NCBI GenBank assembly: GCA_016302165.1
Contig: JAEDOD010000085.1
Span: forward strand, 1 to 7,797
Reading direction: 5' to 3'
Length of the DNA: 7,797 bases
Source of the DNA: Sphaerochaetaceae bacterium
GTDB lineage: Bacteria > Spirochaetota > Spirochaetia > Sphaerochaetales > Sphaerochaetaceae
The notes beneath the pieces were generated by a model, which saw only the letters and a list, made by a program, of their open reading frames with translations, was not told the origin of the DNA and made no database searches. The position numbers and the translations under genes were made by a program. Numbering within the stretch: position 1 is the stretch's first letter; the number at the start of each line of letters is the position of its first letter. Of this stretch, positions 5,155 through 7,797 are shown in pieces.

Positions 5155-6230
5155 TGAGACGGGTGGTCATTCTAGGAGCTACAGGCTCCATTGGCACTAC
5201 TTGCCTTAACTACTTGAGAAACAGCAACCCAGGATTCCTTCTTGTGGGAGCTACAGCAAAAAGAAGCAGAGAGAAACTTGAGAGCATTGGAAAGGAGTTC
5301 AACTGCCCTGTACTCCTTACTTCTCCAATTGAAACATCTTCCCTCTCTTCATTCCTCCTTTCTACCAAGCCAGACATTGTTTTGAATGCTGTCTCTGGAG
5401 CTGACGGCCTATTTGCTTCCGTTACAACCATAGATTGCGGCATAGACCTGGCCCTTTCCAATAAGGAATCTGTGGTCATGGGAGGAAGCTGGATCTTCAG
5501 TTATGCCGAAAAAAAGAATGTAAAGATCATTCCTGTAGACAGCGAACACTCTGCAATCTACAACCTTCTTAAAGGTCATGAAGCCCAGTCCCTGGTAATA
5601 ACAGCTTCCGGTGGCCCATTTGTTGACAGGATGGACCTGGAGAATGTTACAGTAAGCGAAGCCTTGAACCATCCTACCTGGAAAATGGGAAAGAAGATTA
5701 CTATCGACAGCGCTACCCTTGCGAACAAGGGGCTGGAAGTGATTGAAGCCTCCTTCCTCTTTGACATGGAAGCGAAGGATATTGAGGTCACTGTACACCG
5801 TCAAAGCATAGTACACTCCCTTATCAGAACCAAGGAAGGCGCTGTATATGCCCAGCTTTCCCCTCCTGATATGACACTTCCCATAGTCTCAGCCCTTTCT
5901 GACGGAAAGATTGAACTGGAGAATGTTGTAAGGCCACTATCATTTTCTGACCTTACACTAACCTTCGAAAGCCCAGACACTAAACGTTTCCCTCTTCTTC
6001 AGTCTGCTTACAGAGCCCTTGAAATTGGAGGCGCTGCACCCATTGCATATAATGCGGCAGATGAAGTTGCGGTAGCAGCATTTATGGAAGAAAGGATTTC
6101 CTTCAAAGATATCAGTCGGATTGTAGGGAGCGTAATAGAAATGGATTGTTTCAAGTCTCCTGTCTTCGACTATTCCTCAACCATGGAAATGGATAGAATA
6201 GCGAGAAAAGAAGCAGAAAAACTGATATGA
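5154..6230 (+). CDS. dxr: 1-deoxy-D-xylulose 5-phosphate reductoisomerase
   Basis: Dxr converts DXP to 2-C-methyl-D-erythritol 4-phosphate using NADPH and a divalent metal, the committed step of the non-mevalonate isoprenoid pathway and the target of fosmidomycin. The 358-residue protein (E. coli 398) has the NADPH loop GATGSIG (8-14), SNKES (102-106), metal ligands Asp129 and Glu131 in PVDSEHSA, ASGGPF (151-156), HPTWKMG (173-179) on the active-site flap, and ITIDSATLANKGLEVIEA (182-199) with Ser186, Asn191, Lys192 and Glu195, equivalent to E. coli S222, N227, K228 and E231. All catalytic residues are present. Two small departures from consensus are VHRQS (usually VHPQS, residue 216) and NAADE (usually NAANE, 300-304). 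The ATG shares one base with the cdsA TAA stop, and there is no strong binding site ahead of it, so coupling to cdsA is likely. Confidence 0.96.
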   Translation: MRRVVILGATGSIGTTCLNYLRNSNPGFLLVGATAKRSREKLESIGKEFNCPVLLTSPIETSSLSSFLLSTKPDIVLNAVSGADGLFASVTTIDCGIDLALSNKESVVMGGSWIFSYAEKKNVKIIPVDSEHSAIYNLLKGHEAQSLVITASGGPFVDRMDLENVTVSEALNHPTWKMGKKITIDSATLANKGLEVIEASFLFDMEAKDIEVTVHRQSIVHSLIRTKEGAVYAQLSPPDMTLPIVSALSDGKIELENVVRPLSFSDLTLTFESPDTKRFPLLQSAYRALEIGGAAPIAYNAADEVAVAAFMEERISFKDISRIVGSVIEMDCFKSPVFDYSSTMEMDRIARKEAEKLI

Positions 6231-7546
6231 AGGATATTCTTTCCTACCTTTTATATATGATTCCAGGCTTTCTGTTTACAGGGCTCATAGTCTTCATCCA
6301 TGAGCTTGGCCACTTCTTTGCAGCCAGAAGCTTGGGAGCGGAAGTTGAATCTCTTGGCTTTGGCTTCGGACCAGTGCTTCTGACAATAAAAGGTAGAAAA
6401 ACAGATTTCCGTATATCTCTCATCCCTTTTGGAGGATACTGCAGGATCAAAGGGGCGGAAGACCTTACAGTAGCCCTGGAAAATAATAGGAACACCATTT
6501 CCAATTCAGAGCAAGGCTCTTTTTTCGCAATCTCTCCCTGGAGAAAGTTTCTTATCTTTCTTGCCGGTCCCTTTACAAATCTACTTCTTGCCTTCCTCTT
6601 TATGATTGCTGTCTCTGCTCTTCCTGTGGAAAGACTTAGCCATAAGGCTATAGCCGCTCCCGCGTCAGACTACCCTTCCCTCTTTCCCTATTTTCCAGAA
6701 GTATCTGGAATTGAAAAGGGAGACCTGATTCTATCTTCAGGAAACACTGTCTTCTCTGACTGGGAGGATTTTTCAGCCTTCCTTTCATCCAGATCCTACA
6801 GTGAAGTAACACTGAAAGTATTGAGGGATGGAAAGGAAGTTGAAACTACAATAAAGCCCTACAGTGTTGGAGACAACAAAAGCTACGGCATAGTGAATCT
6901 GGAGGAGCCCATAATCGGGAGAAGCGAATCCCCTCTCTTTCAGGAAGGAGACAGAGTAGTCTCTGTAAACTCAATTCCAATAGAGTATACCTATGATATA
7001 TATGAAATAGAGGGAGATAGCTTCACTTTCCTATTGGAGAACCAGGATGGAGAGAGGACAGTGGAGTGGGAAGGACGCTCCTTTCCATTTGCATGGAAGG
7101 CAGAATTGAAGATTGCTCCAGACTCCCAGACTCCAATCTCCACAGGAATATCAAAGGTTCTTACTCTTGCAAAGAAGACTACCCTCGCTATAATGAAGCT
7201 TCTTTCATTCCACTTTAGTGAAGCCTTGGAAGTGATCTCAGGGCCCTTTACCAGCGCTTCCACCATGGGTAGGATTTCAACCCTAGCCTTCGCCACCAGC
7301 AGTGTCAGTGGAATAAGGACTCTTCTATATCTCTTCGCTATCGTAAGCATATCCATATGTATAGGAAACCTGATTCCAGTACCCACCTTTGACGGAGGGC
7401 AGATGATTATCTCCATTTCAGAAATGATTGTAGGTAGACCTCTTAAGCCAAAGACATATCTTATCCTTCACATTGGAGGATTTGTATTTGCATGGATAAT
7501 CATAATACTGATGAATGCCTGGGGATTGATAGAAAAGTTTCTCTGA
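6227..7546 (+). CDS. rseP: Site-2 protease, RseP-type intramembrane zinc metalloprotease
   Basis: RseP-family proteases cut membrane-bound substrates within the bilayer: anti-sigma factors in proteobacteria, and remnant signal peptides. The 439-residue product (E. coli 450) has HELGH (25-29) in the first membrane segment, with His25, His29 and Glu26 as zinc ligands and base. A second membrane segment (about 105-132) carries GPFTN (114-118). Two periplasmic PDZ-like modules follow (about 157-211 with GIEKGDLILSSGN, and 221-281 with FQEGDRVVSVNS). SGPF (338-341) precedes a third segment containing NLIPVPTFDGG (381-391), with Asp389 as the third zinc ligand, and a last segment spans 411-432. The start overlaps the dxr stop (ATGA). 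The second PDZ module looks degenerate. The substrate in this organism is unknown; no rseA/rpoE-like gene is in the window. Last gene of the operon, with no clear terminator after it. Confidence 0.95.
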   Translation: MKDILSYLLYMIPGFLFTGLIVFIHELGHFFAARSLGAEVESLGFGFGPVLLTIKGRKTDFRISLIPFGGYCRIKGAEDLTVALENNRNTISNSEQGSFFAISPWRKFLIFLAGPFTNLLLAFLFMIAVSALPVERLSHKAIAAPASDYPSLFPYFPEVSGIEKGDLILSSGNTVFSDWEDFSAFLSSRSYSEVTLKVLRDGKEVETTIKPYSVGDNKSYGIVNLEEPIIGRSESPLFQEGDRVVSVNSIPIEYTYDIYEIEGDSFTFLLENQDGERTVEWEGRSFPFAWKAELKIAPDSQTPISTGISKVLTLAKKTTLAIMKLLSFHFSEALEVISGPFTSASTMGRISTLAFATSSVSGIRTLLYLFAIVSISICIGNLIPVPTFDGGQMIISISEMIVGRPLKPKTYLILHIGGFVFAWIIIILMNAWGLIEKFL

Positions 7547-7569
7547 CCTTATAAATCCTTGCGACAAGA

Positions 7570-7589
7570 CTCCCGTCTTCAGGCGGGAG
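7570..7589. repeat. Subterminal hairpin of the IS200/IS605 element
   Basis: CTCCCGTC (7570-7577) and GGCGGGAG (7582-7589) form an 8-pair stem (one pair is G-T on the + strand, a C-A mismatch on the other) around the tetraloop TTCA. Single-strand hairpins like this at element ends are what TnpA of this family recognises. There is no T-tract on either side, so it is not a standard intrinsic terminator. Confidence 0.7.
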
Positions 7590-7601
7590 ATGAAAGCATG
7601 G

Positions 7602-7797
7602 CTATACATTCTTCTGGTTTTCGATGTATTTCATGATGGTCTCCTGCGATACCACTCCTGCACTCCCTATATAATAAGAGCGCGTCCACAATGTGGGCAG
7701 ACGGTTCCTCAGCCAATCATGGCGCTCCCGAAGCACATGGAGCGTATACCCCTTCATCTGGTTGACGATCAGTTGTGGGGTGATGGCAGGGGATGCC
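7602..7797 (-). CDS. tnpA: IS200/IS605-family Y1 transposase TnpA, C-terminal fragment
   Basis: TnpA moves the element as single-stranded DNA, cutting with a tyrosine nucleophile next to an HUH metal site. The visible 65 codons end at TAG (7604-7602). They contain KGYTLHVLRER, RLPTLWTRSYYIGSAG, and the terminal helix ETIMKYIENQKNV, in which the Tyr of KYIENQ is the catalytic tyrosine in this family. LPTLWTRSYY is a characteristic core stretch. The HUH motif and the start lie beyond the right edge, so whether the gene is intact cannot be judged, but the visible part has no frameshift or early stop. The G+C-rich codons differ from the rseP operon, consistent with transfer. It is convergent with rseP, so transcripts running past rseP would be antisense to tnpA. 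Confidence 0.9.
   Translation of the reverse strand, partial: ASPAITPQLIVNQMKGYTLHVLRERHDWLRNRLPTLWTRSYYIGSAGVVSQETIMKYIENQKNV

Larger units (their letters stand above)
7558..7797 (-). mobile_element. One end of an IS200/IS605-type insertion sequence (runs off right edge)
   Basis: The element end lies within about 25 bases of the rseP stop. It comprises a subterminal hairpin at 7570-7589 and the 3' part of a Y1 transposase gene pointing towards rseP. The exact end cannot be fixed because this family makes no terminal inverted repeats or target duplications; 7558 is an estimate placed at the small palindrome CTTGCGACAAG. No tnpB lies between tnpA and this end, so it is either a tnpA-only (IS200-like) element or one whose tnpB is beyond the edge. 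The composition differs from its neighbours: 37 of 60 bases in 7681-7740 are G or C. Confidence 0.8.

Noticed and set aside
7570..7589. Strong hairpin as the intrinsic terminator of the rpsB-rseP operon
   Set aside because: No run of T follows it on either strand, and its sequence and place next to tnpA fit an IS200/IS605 end better.
7418..7609. Small minus-strand open frame overlapping the rseP end and the element end
   Set aside because: It crosses the element junction and rseP in antisense. The real tnpA frame ends at 7602 in a different frame.
1..7797. CRISPR array, tRNA or rRNA genes
   Set aside because: No regularly spaced repeats, tRNA-like cloverleaf or rRNA sequence was seen on reading either strand.

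Overview
The window looks like a chromosomal segment from a spirochaete, in or near the Treponemataceae/Sphaerochaetaceae. The evidence is the gene order rpsB-tsf-frr-uppS-cdsA-dxr-rseP on the + strand. As I recall it, this matches the Treponema pallidum locus TP0606-TP0600; in proteobacteria pyrH normally sits between tsf and frr, and it is absent here. The ribosomal protein S2 N-terminus is also spirochaete-like. I cannot name a genus.

Layout. Positions 1-990 (minus strand) hold a two-gene unit: a 270-residue lipoprotein of unknown function, then the start of an exported protein that runs off the left edge. The second gene starts in a 4-base ATGA overlap, and its Shine-Dalgarno sequence is encoded by the last codons of the lipoprotein gene. 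Positions 991-1311 are a divergent intergenic region. It has a candidate promoter and palindromic operator-like site for the lipoprotein unit, a candidate extended -10 promoter for the rpsB operon, and an rpsB leader with a 10-codon mini-ORF. Positions 1312-7546 are a tightly packed seven-gene operon. At the right edge (about 7558-7797) is one end of an IS200/IS605-type element: a subterminal hairpin and the C-terminal 65 codons of a Y1 transposase on the minus strand.

How the genes work together. rpsB, tsf and frr supply translation: small-subunit protein S2, the EF-Tu exchange factor and ribosome recycling. uppS, cdsA, dxr and rseP serve the envelope: undecaprenyl diphosphate for cell wall carriers, CDP-diacylglycerol for phospholipids, the committed MEP-pathway step that feeds isoprenoids to UppS, and a site-2 intramembrane protease. 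The first three genes are separated by short gaps with good ribosome binding sites and use a highly biased codon set. The last four use GTG, TTG or overlapping ATG starts, and ATA codons appear from uppS onward. One mRNA therefore probably yields high translation-factor output and lower enzyme output by translational control.

Most of the window is conserved housekeeping DNA, and I see no convincing new multi-gene system in it. The least explained parts are the lipoprotein/exported-protein pair with its palindromic promoter, the rpsB leader, and the insertion element directly behind rseP with no visible operon terminator between them.
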